This document shows positions 52,859-63,010 of a stretch of 64,000 bases of DNA, one piece after another (the first letter of the stretch is position 1; each line of letters begins with the position of its first letter). This DNA is from Agrobacterium rosae. Its GTDB lineage: Bacteria; Pseudomonadota; Alphaproteobacteria; Rhizobiales; Rhizobiaceae. Both the position numbers and the translations under genes were made by a program. The stretch covers positions 124,285 through 188,284 of the forward strand of contig NZ_NXEJ01000007.1 in NCBI RefSeq assembly GCF_002915175.1, read 5' to 3'. The notes below the pieces were generated by a model. It was not told where the DNA came from and searched no databases. It worked only from the letters and a program-made list of their open reading frames with translations.

Positions 52859-53296
52859 TTATGCCGTGATATTCTTCAAAGCGTTGAGCGCCATGATGTA
52901 GCCGTATGGTCCGAAGCCACAGACCATTCCCTTTGCCGCGGGCGCTATCATCGATTTATGGCGGAATTCCTCACGGGCGTGGATGTTGGAAATATGCACT
53001 TCCACGACCGGAACTGAAATGGCTCTGATAGCATCATGAAGAGCGATCGACGTGTGGCCGTAGGCACCAGGATTGATGATGACGCCGATGGCGCGTTCAC
53101 CAGCCTCATGCATGAGGTCGACTAGCGCGCCCTCATGATTGGACTGATGGCACTCGACCACAAAACCAAGTTCTTCGCCCGCCTTGATGCAGTCGTTCTC
53201 GATGTCCTTCAGCGTCTTGCCGCCATAAATGCCCGGCTCACGTTTTCCCAACATGTTGAGATTGGGTCCGTTGAGGACAAAAATCGTGTTGCTCAT
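52859..53296 (-). CDS. aroQ: Type II 3-dehydroquinate dehydratase
   Basis: AroQ converts 3-dehydroquinate to 3-dehydroshikimate. The 145-residue type II enzyme shows [20 protein letters not shown] with the catalytic tyrosine, [36 protein letters not shown] with the catalytic histidine, and [20 protein letters not shown]. The start at 53296 has GGAAG upstream. It heads the aroQ-accB-accC-aat run. Confidence 0.96.
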   Translation of the reverse strand: MSNTIFVLNGPNLNMLGKREPGIYGGKTLKDIENDCIKAGEELGFVVECHQSNHEGALVDLMHEAGERAIGVIINPGAYGHTSIALHDAIRAISVPVVEVHISNIHAREEFRHKSMIAPAAKGMVCGFGPYGYIMALNALKNITA

Positions 53297-53476
53297 TCGA
53301 AACTTCCGCCAGAAAATCAGCGCCACCTATAGACCGCACAACCGCGAAGGAAAAGCCCCGAAGCGCTCAAAGCAGGGATTGTCCTTAATCTTGTGGGGTT
53401 TGACGATGTTTTTTGGTGTATTTCCCATCTCCGAAGACGTGGCTGGCGTTTCCAAGAATGAGATGACGGCGTGTTA

Positions 53477-54244
53477 TTACGAGCAAGTCGCCTTGCCGCA
53501 GGTGCGCATGTTGGCGATCTTCTCCTTCAGCGGCGTCGTGCCGACTGCGCCGAAAATGGCTTCGTTGCCGATAACGTAAGAAGGGGTGCCGGTGATGCCG
53601 AGGTTGGTGGCGAGCTGGTAGGCTTCCTTGACCTGGGCGTCGTTGGGGTTCGCGGCCATGGATTTGCGGATATCGGCTTCCTTGATTCCCAGCGATTCCG
53701 CGACCTCGATGGCGCTTGCCTCGTTTGCGCGGCCCGTGCTTCCCAGCAGTGTGCGCTGGAATTCAGGGTATTTTTCAGGTGCCAAGAGTTTGACAGCGTT
53801 GGAAACCTTGTGGGCCTCCAGTGATTCCGGTCCGAGAATCGGGAATTCCTTCAAAACGAAGCGGACGTTCTTATCTGTTTTCAAGATGGCGTCGACGTCG
53901 CTCATGGCGCGTTTGCAATAACCGCAATTGTAGTCGAAGAACTCGACCAGTGTCACATCACCATTTGGGTTGCCCAGCGACAGATCGTATTTGGACTGGA
54001 AGATGGTTTTCTGGTTGTCCGCTACCGCTTCGGCGGCTTTGGCATTGCGCGTGTCATATTGCTTGCGCTCCAGGGCTTCCTGAACCTCCAGCATGATCTC
54101 CGGGTTCTCGATCAGGTATTCCTTGATGAAAGCACCGAATTCTTTTTTCTGCTGGTCATCCAGTGCATGAGCGGGCAGGGACACGAAAACCGTGGATAGG
54201 GCCGTCAGGCAGGCAAAAGCCGTGGATTTAAGGGAAAGTGCCAT
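53477..54244 (-). CDS. DsbA family thiol oxidoreductase with ScsC-like N-terminus
   Basis: A 255-residue periplasmic protein. A signal peptide ends near residue 27 (LPAHA|LDD). A ScsC-type helical oligomerisation segment follows (FGAFIKEYLIENPEIMLEVQ), then a thioredoxin-like domain with active site FDYNCGYCKRAMSD and the cis-proline loop GTPSYVIGNEAIFGA. Two extra cysteines close the C-terminus (MRTCGKATC). It may act as oxidase or isomerase. GAGGACCGAC precedes ATG 54244. Confidence 0.9.
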   Translation of the reverse strand: MALSLKSTAFACLTALSTVFVSLPAHALDDQQKKEFGAFIKEYLIENPEIMLEVQEALERKQYDTRNAKAAEAVADNQKTIFQSKYDLSLGNPNGDVTLVEFFDYNCGYCKRAMSDVDAILKTDKNVRFVLKEFPILGPESLEAHKVSNAVKLLAPEKYPEFQRTLLGSTGRANEASAIEVAESLGIKEADIRKSMAANPNDAQVKEAYQLATNLGITGTPSYVIGNEAIFGAVGTTPLKEKIANMRTCGKATCS

Positions 54245-54408
54245 GTCGGTCCTCATCGTTTTGTTGCAGAGTGGTGATTCTGTTGTCCCACGCAATTACC
54301 CTAATTTAATGCGATTGCCATATCGCATAATAAATCTGCCCATTGCGATCTCGCCATTGTGAAGACCGCAATAATACGGCAAATCTCCGACAGTTTGATA
54401 GAAAGAGC

Positions 54409-55572
54409 ATGCTTTTGATAACGTTGTCCAAGCGAAGCGCGGTCGAGCCATTCCATGCGATGGATATTTTGGCAGAAGCAAACCGTCTGAGACAAGCGGG
54501 ACGACCGGTGATCTCTATGGCTGTTGGCCAGCCGTCACACCCCGCGCCCAGGGCGGCTCTGGATGCGGCCAACGAAGCGCTGAAACACGGACGTGTCGGC
54601 TACACCGATGCGCTGGGCTTGCGCGATCTGCGGGAAGCCATTGCCTCCAGTTACCGCCTTCGCCACGGTGCCATTATCGATCCCGCCCGTATTGCGGTGA
54701 CGACGGGGTCTTCGGCGGCCTTCAATCTGGCATTTCTGGCTCTGTTCGATCCCGGCGATGCCGTGGCGATTGCACGTCCGGGATATCCGGCATACCGCAA
54801 TATTTTGAAGGCACTCGGTCTTCACGTGGTGGAGGTGCCGGTCACTGCGGAAACCGGATATACGCTCACGCCTGCCAGCCTTGAACGTGCAGAAACCAAA
54901 GCCGGCCGCAAGTTGAAGGGCGTGCTTCTGGCAAGCCCGGCCAACCCGACGGGTACGGTGACGGGTCGCGAGGCGCTAAAGCGGCTGGTGAATTATTGCG
55001 ACAGCCGCAACATCGCGTTTATTTCGGATGAGATTTATCACGGCCTGACTTTCGTCGGCGAGGAAACGAGTGCTGCCGAAATCAGCGAAAACGTCGTCGT
55101 CATCAATTCCTTCTCGAAATATTATTGCATGACGGGTTGGCGTATCGGCTGGATGGTGCTGCCTGAGATGCTGATACGGCCGGTCGAATGTCTTGCGCAG
55201 AGCATGTATATTTCAGCGCCTGAGCTTTCGCAGCTCGCCGCCAAGGCTGCCTTTTCTGCGGAAGACGAGCTCGATGTCTACAAGGAAAGCTACCGCACCA
55301 ACCGCGATTTTCTGATGAGCCGTCTTCCGGAACTGGGTCTGCCGCTGGCATCACCCATGGACGGCGCGTTCTATGCTTATGTGGACACAAGCCGCTATTC
55401 GAATGACAGCATGGATTTCGCCAAGCGAATGCTGGCGGAAATCGATGTTGCGGCCACACCGGGGCTGGATTTCGACCCGCTGGAAGGCCACCGCGCGCTG
55501 CGGTTTTCCTATGCCGGTTCCGTATCCGATATCGCCGAGGCGGTCGGTCGGATCGGCGGCTGGTTGAAATAA
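54409..55572 (+). CDS. Pyridoxal-phosphate-dependent class I aminotransferase
   Basis: A 387-residue fold-type I aminotransferase. Key blocks are FHAMDILAEANRL, VISMAVGQPSHPAPRAAL, GYTDALGLRDLREAIASSY, VTTGSSAAFNLAFLALFDPG, ARPGYPAYRNIL, LASPANPTGTV, FISDEIYHGLTF and the lysine in INSFSKYYCMTGWRIGWMV. The substrate cannot be set beyond an aspartate/aromatic-type transaminase. ATG 54409 follows GAAAGAGC. Divergent from the DsbA-type gene. Confidence 0.88.
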   Translation: MLLITLSKRSAVEPFHAMDILAEANRLRQAGRPVISMAVGQPSHPAPRAALDAANEALKHGRVGYTDALGLRDLREAIASSYRLRHGAIIDPARIAVTTGSSAAFNLAFLALFDPGDAVAIARPGYPAYRNILKALGLHVVEVPVTAETGYTLTPASLERAETKAGRKLKGVLLASPANPTGTVTGREALKRLVNYCDSRNIAFISDEIYHGLTFVGEETSAAEISENVVVINSFSKYYCMTGWRIGWMVLPEMLIRPVECLAQSMYISAPELSQLAAKAAFSAEDELDVYKESYRTNRDFLMSRLPELGLPLASPMDGAFYAYVDTSRYSNDSMDFAKRMLAEIDVAATPGLDFDPLEGHRALRFSYAGSVSDIAEAVGRIGGWLK

Positions 55573-55659
55573 AGCTGTCATCTCCCATCAATGATTTTGG
55601 TTCGAACTTGCTGGTAAAACCGGTTAGGCTCGAACTTCAAGCATCATGGGAGCACAAAA

Positions 55660-56364
55660 ATGTCGGCAGAAAAAGTGGCGGTGGTAACGGCAGGTGGCAG
55701 CGGCATGGGCGCTGCTGTGGCAAAACGTCTGGCCGCAGATGGCTACAAGGTCGCGATCCTGTCATCCTCCGGCAAAGGGGAAGCGCTGGCCGCAGAGCTG
55801 GGTGGCATCGGTGTTACGGGTTCGAACCAGTCCGTTGACGATCTCCAGAGGCTTGCCGATCTGACGCTCGAAAAGTTTGGCCGGATCGACGTGCTGATCA
55901 ACAGCGCCGGCCACGGCCCGCGCGCGCAGATTTTAGAAATAACCGACGAACAATGGCACACGGGTCTCGATGTCTATCTGCTGAACGTCATCCGCCCAAC
56001 ACGCATCATAACGCCGACGATGGTGTCGCAAAAGTCCGGTGCCATCATCAATATTTCGACCGCTTGGGCGTTCGAGCCCAGCGAGATGTTTCCAACGTCG
56101 GCCGTGTTTCGGGCGGGCCTTGCCGCCTACACCAAAATCTTCTCCGACACCTATGCGCCAGACAATGTGCGCATGAACAATGTTCTGCCGGGCTGGATAG
56201 ATAGCCTGCCCGCAACCGATGCCCGGCGCGACATGGTGCCGATGCAACGTTACGGTAAAAGCGAGGAAATCGCAGCGACCGTCGCGTTTCTGGCGTCGGA
56301 AGGTGCCGGTTATATTACCGGCCAAAACCTGCGGGTGGATGGTGGCCTAACCCGTTCTGTGTGA
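55660..56364 (+). CDS. Short-chain dehydrogenase/reductase
   Basis: A 234-residue SDR with the cofactor glycine motif VTAGGSGMGAAVAKRLAAD near residue 8-26, LINSAGHGP (variant of NAG), and a C-terminal GYITGQNLRVDGGLTRSV. The catalytic tyrosine of the usual YxxxK is present as AAYTKIF, and IINISTAWAF supplies the serine. Substrate unknown. It follows the aminotransferase by 87 bases. Confidence 0.88.
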   Translation: MSAEKVAVVTAGGSGMGAAVAKRLAADGYKVAILSSSGKGEALAAELGGIGVTGSNQSVDDLQRLADLTLEKFGRIDVLINSAGHGPRAQILEITDEQWHTGLDVYLLNVIRPTRIITPTMVSQKSGAIINISTAWAFEPSEMFPTSAVFRAGLAAYTKIFSDTYAPDNVRMNNVLPGWIDSLPATDARRDMVPMQRYGKSEEIAATVAFLASEGAGYITGQNLRVDGGLTRSV

Positions 56365-56397
56365 ACACTATTCCTGCCCCAAATGATTTATAGTGTC

Positions 56398-56423
56398 CCA
56401 CGCGGTTCAATTTTATCGCGTGG
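56398..56423. terminator. Hairpin after the SDR gene
   Basis: CCACGCG and CGCGTGG are inverted around an 12-base A/T-rich loop, 34 bases after the stop. No U-tract follows, so it may instead be an operator or a weak terminator. Confidence 0.3.
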
Positions 56424-56539
56424 ATAAGGTCGTATTCTAGATGCGGCAAAGGAACTTGCATGGCTGCGTGGCGTTGTTCAATCCAAGGTCAAAAGTTTTC
56501 ACAAACACGACGCTTGGATGTAAAAGCAGGTAGCCAGTA

Positions 56540-56917
56540 ATGGGACAACGCAACGCATACGCAAAACAAGTGGTCCTCGTCGTTGAAGACGACCCTCTGT
56601 TACGCATGATGGCGGTCGATCTCGTAGAAGATGCAGGCTTTGACGCCGTTGAGGCTTGCGGTGCTGATGAGGCAATGGAAATTCTCGACAGCCGTCCAGA
56701 TATCGACGTGCTATTCACGGACATCGACATGCCCGGAAGCATGAATGGCGTCGGACTGGCAAACTGGGCCTACAGGGCCCACACACCACTTGGTATCGTG
56801 CTGACGTCTGGGCACCAGAACCCGTCAGAAGACGTTTTGCCGGAACGAAGCGTGTTTTTTCGCAAGCCCTATGACTTTACGAAGGTCGTCGATACGTTGC
56901 GGATGATGACGGTATGA
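56540..56917 (+). CDS. Single-domain response regulator
   Basis: A 125-residue CheY-like receiver protein with all catalytic residues: acidic pair in VVLVVEDDPLL, phospho-acceptor aspartate in VLFTDIDMPGSMNG, LTSGH and the lysine in VFFRKPYDF. No output domain. It could be part of a phosphorelay or act on a partner protein. No histidine kinase gene is nearby. It precedes a double-receiver protein by 137 bases. Confidence 0.9.
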   Translation: MGQRNAYAKQVVLVVEDDPLLRMMAVDLVEDAGFDAVEACGADEAMEILDSRPDIDVLFTDIDMPGSMNGVGLANWAYRAHTPLGIVLTSGHQNPSEDVLPERSVFFRKPYDFTKVVDTLRMMTV

Positions 56918-57054
56918 TTTGCTTCGCGTTGCGGAGCAAGACTGTGGTTTGCGAATAAGTAACCATAGTTCATACACTGTTTTCCCGATTAATTATTCTG
57001 AAAATATCAGGAGTTATAGTCGCTCTCAAAGCTTTATGGGTATTTGGGGGCACT

Positions 57055-57891
57055 ATGAATTTTCTGGGAATTACGGGCATGCAGTATTCTGGCGTGCCAT
57101 TTCACGACATAAGAATATTGCTGGCCGAAGACTCAAACGTCTTTACCCAGATGATCGGCGCGCGTCTCAAGGAGTTGCTTGGACTGTCTGTCGAAGTCTG
57201 CCGCAACTTCGAAGAATTGCAGGAATGCTACGAGCGTTCCTCGGAAGAGGTGACGTTGGCGATCTCCAACATCAATCTTCCCGGTGCGGAAAACGGTGAA
57301 GCACTGGAATATCTGGTCGATCTCTCCATTCCCACCATCGTGTTTACCAGCACGTTCCATGAAGATACGCGCGAGAAGCTGATCACCAAGGAAGTGGTCG
57401 ACTATATTCTCAAGGACAACGTCTTTGCGGTGGATATGCTGACGGAATCGGTCTGCCGCTTCCTGACCAACCACCGCCATCACGTGCTGATCGTGGATGA
57501 TAGCCCGACCGCTCGTGCACTGCTTTCCAGCCGTCTGAAGCGCTACAATTTCCGCGTCAGCCTCGCAGACAACGGCGCGAAGGCCCTCGATATTCTCAAG
57601 AACAATCGTGATATCGGTCTTGTCGTCACTGACTATAACATGCCCGACATCGATGGCTTCGAATTGACGCGCCGGATTCGCACAATGCGCGGTTCGCACG
57701 AACTGCGTATCATCGGTGTCTCGTCTTCGACCAACCGCCTTCTGTCCGCTCGATTCCTGAAGGCTGGCGGAAATGACTTCATGTTGCGCCCCTTCATTGA
57801 CGAAGAGTTTTATTGCCGCGTCAACCAGAACCTGGACACGCTGGTACAGATTCAAGCGGCCAAATTGGTCGCCAGTAAAGCTGCCGCTTGA
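57055..57891 (+). CDS. Response regulator with two receiver domains
   Basis: A 278-residue protein of two tandem receiver domains without output domain. The first (residues ~18-135) keeps LLAEDSN and ILKDN but reads AISNINLPGAENG where the phospho-acceptor aspartate should be, so Asn replaces Asp. The second (~143-265) has HVLIVDDSPTARALLSSRLK and the acceptor in VVTDYNMPDIDGFEL, but Arg replaces the conserved Lys in DFMLRPF. Only the second should be phosphorylated. The layout resembles PleD without its GGDEF domain. Confidence 0.88.
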   Translation: MNFLGITGMQYSGVPFHDIRILLAEDSNVFTQMIGARLKELLGLSVEVCRNFEELQECYERSSEEVTLAISNINLPGAENGEALEYLVDLSIPTIVFTSTFHEDTREKLITKEVVDYILKDNVFAVDMLTESVCRFLTNHRHHVLIVDDSPTARALLSSRLKRYNFRVSLADNGAKALDILKNNRDIGLVVTDYNMPDIDGFELTRRIRTMRGSHELRIIGVSSSTNRLLSARFLKAGGNDFMLRPFIDEEFYCRVNQNLDTLVQIQAAKLVASKAAA

Positions 57892-57949
57892 ACTAGGCGA
57901 GGCGGTGGCACTCTCTTGATGCCGCCGCCTTCATCATCCTCGTTCGACG

Positions 57950-58540
57950 TCAGGCTTCCTGTTCCACAGGGCGACCCATGGCCAGCTTTTGCGCAAGGTC
58001 TGGACCCAGCTTCTCCACATAGGTCTGGTCGGGCGATGTGCCGAGCGCGTCCAGCGTTTTGGAAAAGAAGCAACGGGCGGCAGCCGCAGCCACGATATCA
58101 AAGATTTCTGCATCGGTCAGAGCGTGGGTTTTCAGGGCGTCGATATCGGCCTGGGTGATTGAGGTCGCGTCGCGCACCACTTTGGTCGCGAAGATCATGA
58201 TGGCGCGCTCCTGCTCGTTCAAAGGCGCATCGTCAGCACCCTCAACGATGGATTCCAGCTCGTCGCCAGATACGCCGTCCCGCACCAGCACTGCCCCATG
58301 GGCCAGCATGCAGTAGGATGAGCGAAGTTCGCGCGCCGCGGCGAGCGTTACCAGCTCATACCGGCGGGGCTCGATGTTGCCGCGTAGACTGACGAGGAGC
58401 GCGCTCCAGCTTTCCATCACCTCGGGGCGGTGGCCGAATGCAAGATACATATTCGGGAGATATCCGTAAGTGTCCCTGGCACCGCGATACATTTCCGCAA
58501 TCTTGCGGCTCGCGGTCGGTTCTGGCGGGGCGATAAACAT
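57950..58540 (-). CDS. Carboxymuconolactone decarboxylase (CMD) family protein
   Basis: A 196-residue CMD/AhpD-like protein. The family motif near residue 75-85 is ELRSSYCMLAHGAVL: one cysteine and the following histidine are present, while the second cysteine of the AhpD CxxC pair is not. It may still act as a peroxidase-related or non-redox CMD enzyme. CAGGAG sits at proper distance for ATG 58540; the ATG at 58555 is too close. Confidence 0.82.
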   Translation of the reverse strand: MFIAPPEPTASRKIAEMYRGARDTYGYLPNMYLAFGHRPEVMESWSALLVSLRGNIEPRRYELVTLAAARELRSSYCMLAHGAVLVRDGVSGDELESIVEGADDAPLNEQERAIMIFATKVVRDATSITQADIDALKTHALTDAEIFDIVAAAAARCFFSKTLDALGTSPDQTYVEKLGPDLAQKLAMGRPVEQEA

Positions 58541-58624
58541 GGGCTTCTCCTGCATTTCAACTCTTTCTGAAATGCGTGAGCAGCCGATTGGATCAGTTTA
58601 GCAGTCGCTTTTTCTGCAAAAACA

Positions 58625-60181
58625 TCAAAGCTGCGATTCCAGAGGCAGCAATCCCATCGCTATAACCAATGCACGGCGACTAAAGCTGGCGAAGGGTTCG
58701 TGTGTATAGTGGCGTGGTTCGCCTTTCACCAACCCTGTCCATACCAAACGCCGCCGCTTATTCAGCGTCAGTTCGAAACTCATCTGTCGGCTGATTTCGT
58801 CCGCAAAGATTTCGTCCATTGCTGTCACGAGGCCGGGCGATGAAAACAGGACGCCCATTTCGGTGTTCAGCGAGATGGAGCGTGGATCGAAGTTCAGCGA
58901 GCCGATAAAACCAATTTCCCCATCTCTTGTGAAGGCCTTGGTATGCAGGCTCGCTTGGCCTGAGCCTCTAAGCGAAAAGGATTTGTGCTGGTCAGCAAGC
59001 GAGCGCAACTCATGAATCTTCACATTATTGACCAGCAACGGTCTTCGATAACGCGAGTACCCGGCGTGAACAGCTGCCACATCGGTTGCGGCCAGGGAAT
59101 TCGTGAGGACGTTGACGGAGACACCCTCCGCGGAAAGACGCGAAAGCGTCTCGACGCCTTTCTGGCCAGGAATGAAGTAGGGCGAGGTGATCTTAAGCTG
59201 TCGCTTTGCGTCCTCCATGATGGGAAGCAGGGTTTCCATCAGGAAGTTATGACCGCTCCTGCGCTTTCCTGCCGCCTTTTCCGGTGGATCGGCCACCACC
59301 TGCGCGCTTTCCACCCAGTGGAGATTGTCCGACATCAGGAATTGGCCTGAGTGATGCTGGCTTTCCACCTGCTCAAGATAGGGCCGTGCGGCCTCGCTGG
59401 AAGCCAGAATGTCCATACGTCGGCGCAGTTTTGTAAGCTTGCTGGGCCTGCGAGACAGCAACGACTTAACGGGAACGGCGACGGCGCTGTTCCAGTAATC
59501 GTCGAAAATCTCTTCGGCTTCTGCAACACATTGACCGTAGGCAATGACATCGAAATCCCGGAAATTTGCCTGTTCCGCAGCGTCGAAATAGGCGTCGCCG
59601 ATGTTGCGCCCGCCGACGATCAGAACCCGGCCATCCGCAATCCAAGCCTTGTTGTGCATCCGCCGGTTTACGCTGCGAAACCGAAACACCATCTCTATGC
59701 CGCGTCTGAAGACGTTCTCACGCGCCTTGGTAGGGTTGAACAGGCGCAGTTCGATATTGGGGTGGCTGTCTATGGCGTGGAAGGCGCGGTCGGAAATGGA
59801 CACGCCGAGATCATCCAGCAGCAGACGTACCCGCACGCCGCGATCGGCAGCGGCGATCACCTCACGCATGACGAGCTGGCCGGTCAGATCAGCATTCCAC
59901 ATGTAGTACATGAGGTCGAGACTACGCCCAGCCGCTCGCGCTGAGCCCACCCGTGCTGCGAAAGCGCCGACATTCGACTGAATTAGGGAGAGGGCGTTGG
60001 GTTCCGCGTGATCACGATGAATGTCTGCCCAGTGTCGATCAAGCGGTGTCTTGTCATCGTCCTTGGGAAGAGCAGTCGATGCGATCTTGATGATGATTTT
60101 GTCGCGATGCCGCGTGGCCAAAGCCATACCCGCGACGATGACGAGTACGATAAGGATCGCGATAGCGACAGTGGCATTCAC
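58625..60181 (-). CDS. Phospholipase D / cardiolipin synthase family protein
   Basis: A 518-residue inner-membrane-anchored phosphatidyltransferase-like protein. An N-terminal helix (AIAILIVLVIVAGMALAT) precedes two HKD motifs: RRMHNKAWIADGRVLIVGGR near residue 195 and SLHTKAFTRDGEIGFIGSLN near 415, each with the expected serine/asparagine follow-up. Such enzymes join phosphatidylglycerols or exchange head groups; the exact reaction is not certain. No cardiolipin-specific partner is near. Confidence 0.87.
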   Translation of the reverse strand: MNATVAIAILIVLVIVAGMALATRHRDKIIIKIASTALPKDDDKTPLDRHWADIHRDHAEPNALSLIQSNVGAFAARVGSARAAGRSLDLMYYMWNADLTGQLVMREVIAAADRGVRVRLLLDDLGVSISDRAFHAIDSHPNIELRLFNPTKARENVFRRGIEMVFRFRSVNRRMHNKAWIADGRVLIVGGRNIGDAYFDAAEQANFRDFDVIAYGQCVAEAEEIFDDYWNSAVAVPVKSLLSRRPSKLTKLRRRMDILASSEAARPYLEQVESQHHSGQFLMSDNLHWVESAQVVADPPEKAAGKRRSGHNFLMETLLPIMEDAKRQLKITSPYFIPGQKGVETLSRLSAEGVSVNVLTNSLAATDVAAVHAGYSRYRRPLLVNNVKIHELRSLADQHKSFSLRGSGQASLHTKAFTRDGEIGFIGSLNFDPRSISLNTEMGVLFSSPGLVTAMDEIFADEISRQMSFELTLNKRRRLVWTGLVKGEPRHYTHEPFASFSRRALVIAMGLLPLESQL

Positions 60182-60240
60182 AGCGATGGTATCACCCGCA
60201 TCTTTTCATTGACTATGTCTGGTCAGATATCTGGTCTGGA

Positions 60241-60429
60241 TCAATGGATTTCAATGCTTCGCTTGTCGGCCTCTTCCTTGATGATGTCTTCTACGAGCTG
60301 TCGCTTCAGGGCCGGGTCGCCGAGCAGATAATCTTCTGCGATTTCAAAAATGGATTTTGGGTTCTCGGTTTTCTTCAGCGTATCGAGATCCTGTCCGATG
60401 CGTTGGCGAAGTTCGGCGTAATTGTCCAT
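60241..60429 (-). CDS. Small helical protein of unknown function
   Basis: A 62-residue soluble protein starting MDNYAELRQRIGQDLDTLKK, predicted to be almost all helical and acidic. The Shine-Dalgarno GGAGG is well placed. It lies 59 bases from the cardiolipin-synthase-like gene in the same direction and is divergent from the B12 riboswitch. I recognise no family; the short length and conserved-looking helices suggest a real but undescribed gene. Confidence 0.7.
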   Translation of the reverse strand: MDNYAELRQRIGQDLDTLKKTENPKSIFEIAEDYLLGDPALKRQLVEDIIKEEADKRSIEIH

Positions 60430-60544
60430 AAGGTGTCCTCCATTGTGCAGGGAGAATGCGGTAACGGGGTGGAGGGTTCCGGCATCAATTGGCAAATGAC
60501 ACGGGATTGTCTTGCTTCTTCGCGTTTGCCTCGCGATAACGCCT

Positions 60545-61474
<930 letters not shown>

Positions 61475-61544
61475 GATATTTTGCGGTGTTTCAGATGTCA
61501 CAGGCCATGACATCAAGGTCTTTTATTGGGGATGCCTCACGCTC

Positions 61545-61659
61545 CTCATTCCTGTGCTTGTCACAGGAATCCAGTCAACCCAAGTCCTTGGGTTGAGGAG
61601 AGTCTTTCGCCGCGCGGACGCGCGTCGGCTGGATCCCTGTGACAAGCACAGGGATGAGG
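61545..61659. repeat. Palindromic intergenic repeat, family A, copy 3
   Basis: Arms are CTCATTCCTGTGCTTGTCAC and its near-mirror GTGACAAGCACAGGGATGAG, with the internal CCAGTCAACCCAAGTCCTTG hairpin and a GCCGCGCGGACGCGCG core. It is closely related to copy 2 at 29821-29935. It lies 70 bases after bluB and before the convergent DUF2865 gene. Confidence 0.9.
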
Positions 61660-61730
61660 AACGGTGGGTGGATCGAATAGAAAGAGGCTGTGTAGTGCGG
61701 CAAAAGCTGCCCACCTCTACGGAACATGCT

Positions 61731-62891
61731 CTACTGCTGCTGCGGCTGTGCGCCCTTCAAAGCCGGATTTTTCAGATCGATGCGGCTCGTTTCTGCGGGC
61801 AGGAACTGCGGGCCGACGATGCGGACCTTGCTGTTGTTGGGGTCGTAGTCCCGCTCAGGAACAGGCTCTGCCTTCTCCACCGGTTTCGGCTCTGCTGGCT
61901 TGATGTCAGCAGGTTTCGGCATCGTGTCACTCTTCGGTGACGTAATGGTCGTGATGCTCGACATGTCCTGTGACGGGGTCGATTGCGGTGCTTTTGCCTG
62001 ATCTTCCTGCTTTTTCATCTCGTCGTGATAGGCGGCCATGTTGCAGCTGCAGGATGGCGGGCGGCTGGTGCTCGGGCTGTTACGATAGGCAAAGGCTGTC
62101 GGCATGGAGGCGTAGGGTTGGCCGGTTTTGGCGGATACCATGTCCGAACTTTCCTGGCCCTCAAGCGAATGGTAAAACAGTTCGGTCTGGGTGCCGGGAC
62201 ACATGCGCTCGCATTGAGCGGCCTGAGCGCGGAAATCCAAAGGCGTGGCATTCGAGGAAATCGGGAAGAACGCGCCGTCGCAGGTTCTCACGCAAAGAGT
62301 TCTGAGGCCACCTTGCATGGGCATATCGGGCGAGGGGCGGTAGTCCTGATTGTCAGGGTTGTCGAAGGGATCCGCTGTCCCGCCCATAGTCTGATCTTGC
62401 GATGGGTCGGTCGAGGTGAATGATGGCGGTTGCTCATCGAAGCAGCCTTGCGCATCCAGCGCGGCCATGATGCGTTCGCGGTTGTCCTGCACATTATCAT
62501 CGCGCTGCGAGGCCAGCATGCGGTCACGATCTTCCGAAATCATGTCACGGTCAGATTCGGCCTGAACCAGCGCATCGCCGATTTCACCGCAGAGCTGAGC
62601 ATTGGGATTGCCATAGACAATCACGCTGCCAGACGAGCAGCCGTAGCCGCGCATATCGTTCTTGATCCGCCGAATGAGAATATTCTGTTGCGCCAGCGCA
62701 TTGGCGTAGCGTCGCACCTCGGCGGTGTTGCCGATGATGCGGGTTGGCTGGGCGAGTTGCTGGCGCAGCCCATCGCAGACGACACTGGCCTGCGCCGACA
62801 GGGGCGCTGCGAGCATGAGGGTGATAAATGTGCCGATCAAGCGGCGGCGGCGCGGGATCAATGGTCCGTCCGTTTCCTGCCCTGCCATCAT
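61731..62891 (-). CDS. DUF2865 secreted protein
   Basis: A 386-residue protein with a signal peptide (IGTFITLMLAAPLSAQA, near residue 33). The DUF2865 core is at about residues 190-250: LRTLCVRTCDGAFFPISSNA, then AQAAQCERMCPGTQTELFYH and GQESSDM. Nine or more cysteines suggest several disulfides. The C-terminus is proline/lysine-rich and disordered. Function unknown; likely an envelope protein. ATG 62891 has AGGA 10 bases before it; ATG 62900 is possible. Confidence 0.87.
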   Translation of the reverse strand: MMAGQETDGPLIPRRRRLIGTFITLMLAAPLSAQASVVCDGLRQQLAQPTRIIGNTAEVRRYANALAQQNILIRRIKNDMRGYGCSSGSVIVYGNPNAQLCGEIGDALVQAESDRDMISEDRDRMLASQRDDNVQDNRERIMAALDAQGCFDEQPPSFTSTDPSQDQTMGGTADPFDNPDNQDYRPSPDMPMQGGLRTLCVRTCDGAFFPISSNATPLDFRAQAAQCERMCPGTQTELFYHSLEGQESSDMVSAKTGQPYASMPTAFAYRNSPSTSRPPSCSCNMAAYHDEMKKQEDQAKAPQSTPSQDMSSITTITSPKSDTMPKPADIKPAEPKPVEKAEPVPERDYDPNNSKVRIVGPQFLPAETSRIDLKNPALKGAQPQQQ

Positions 62892-63010
62892 GCAGGTCAT
62901 ATCCTGTTGATCATCGTCCGCGGGATGCGAAGCATGTCTATGCGTTCAGGATAACATAAGCCCGTGCCGCAAAGCGGCAAGAGCCAGTTCAAAATTATGT
63001 TAACCCGGCC

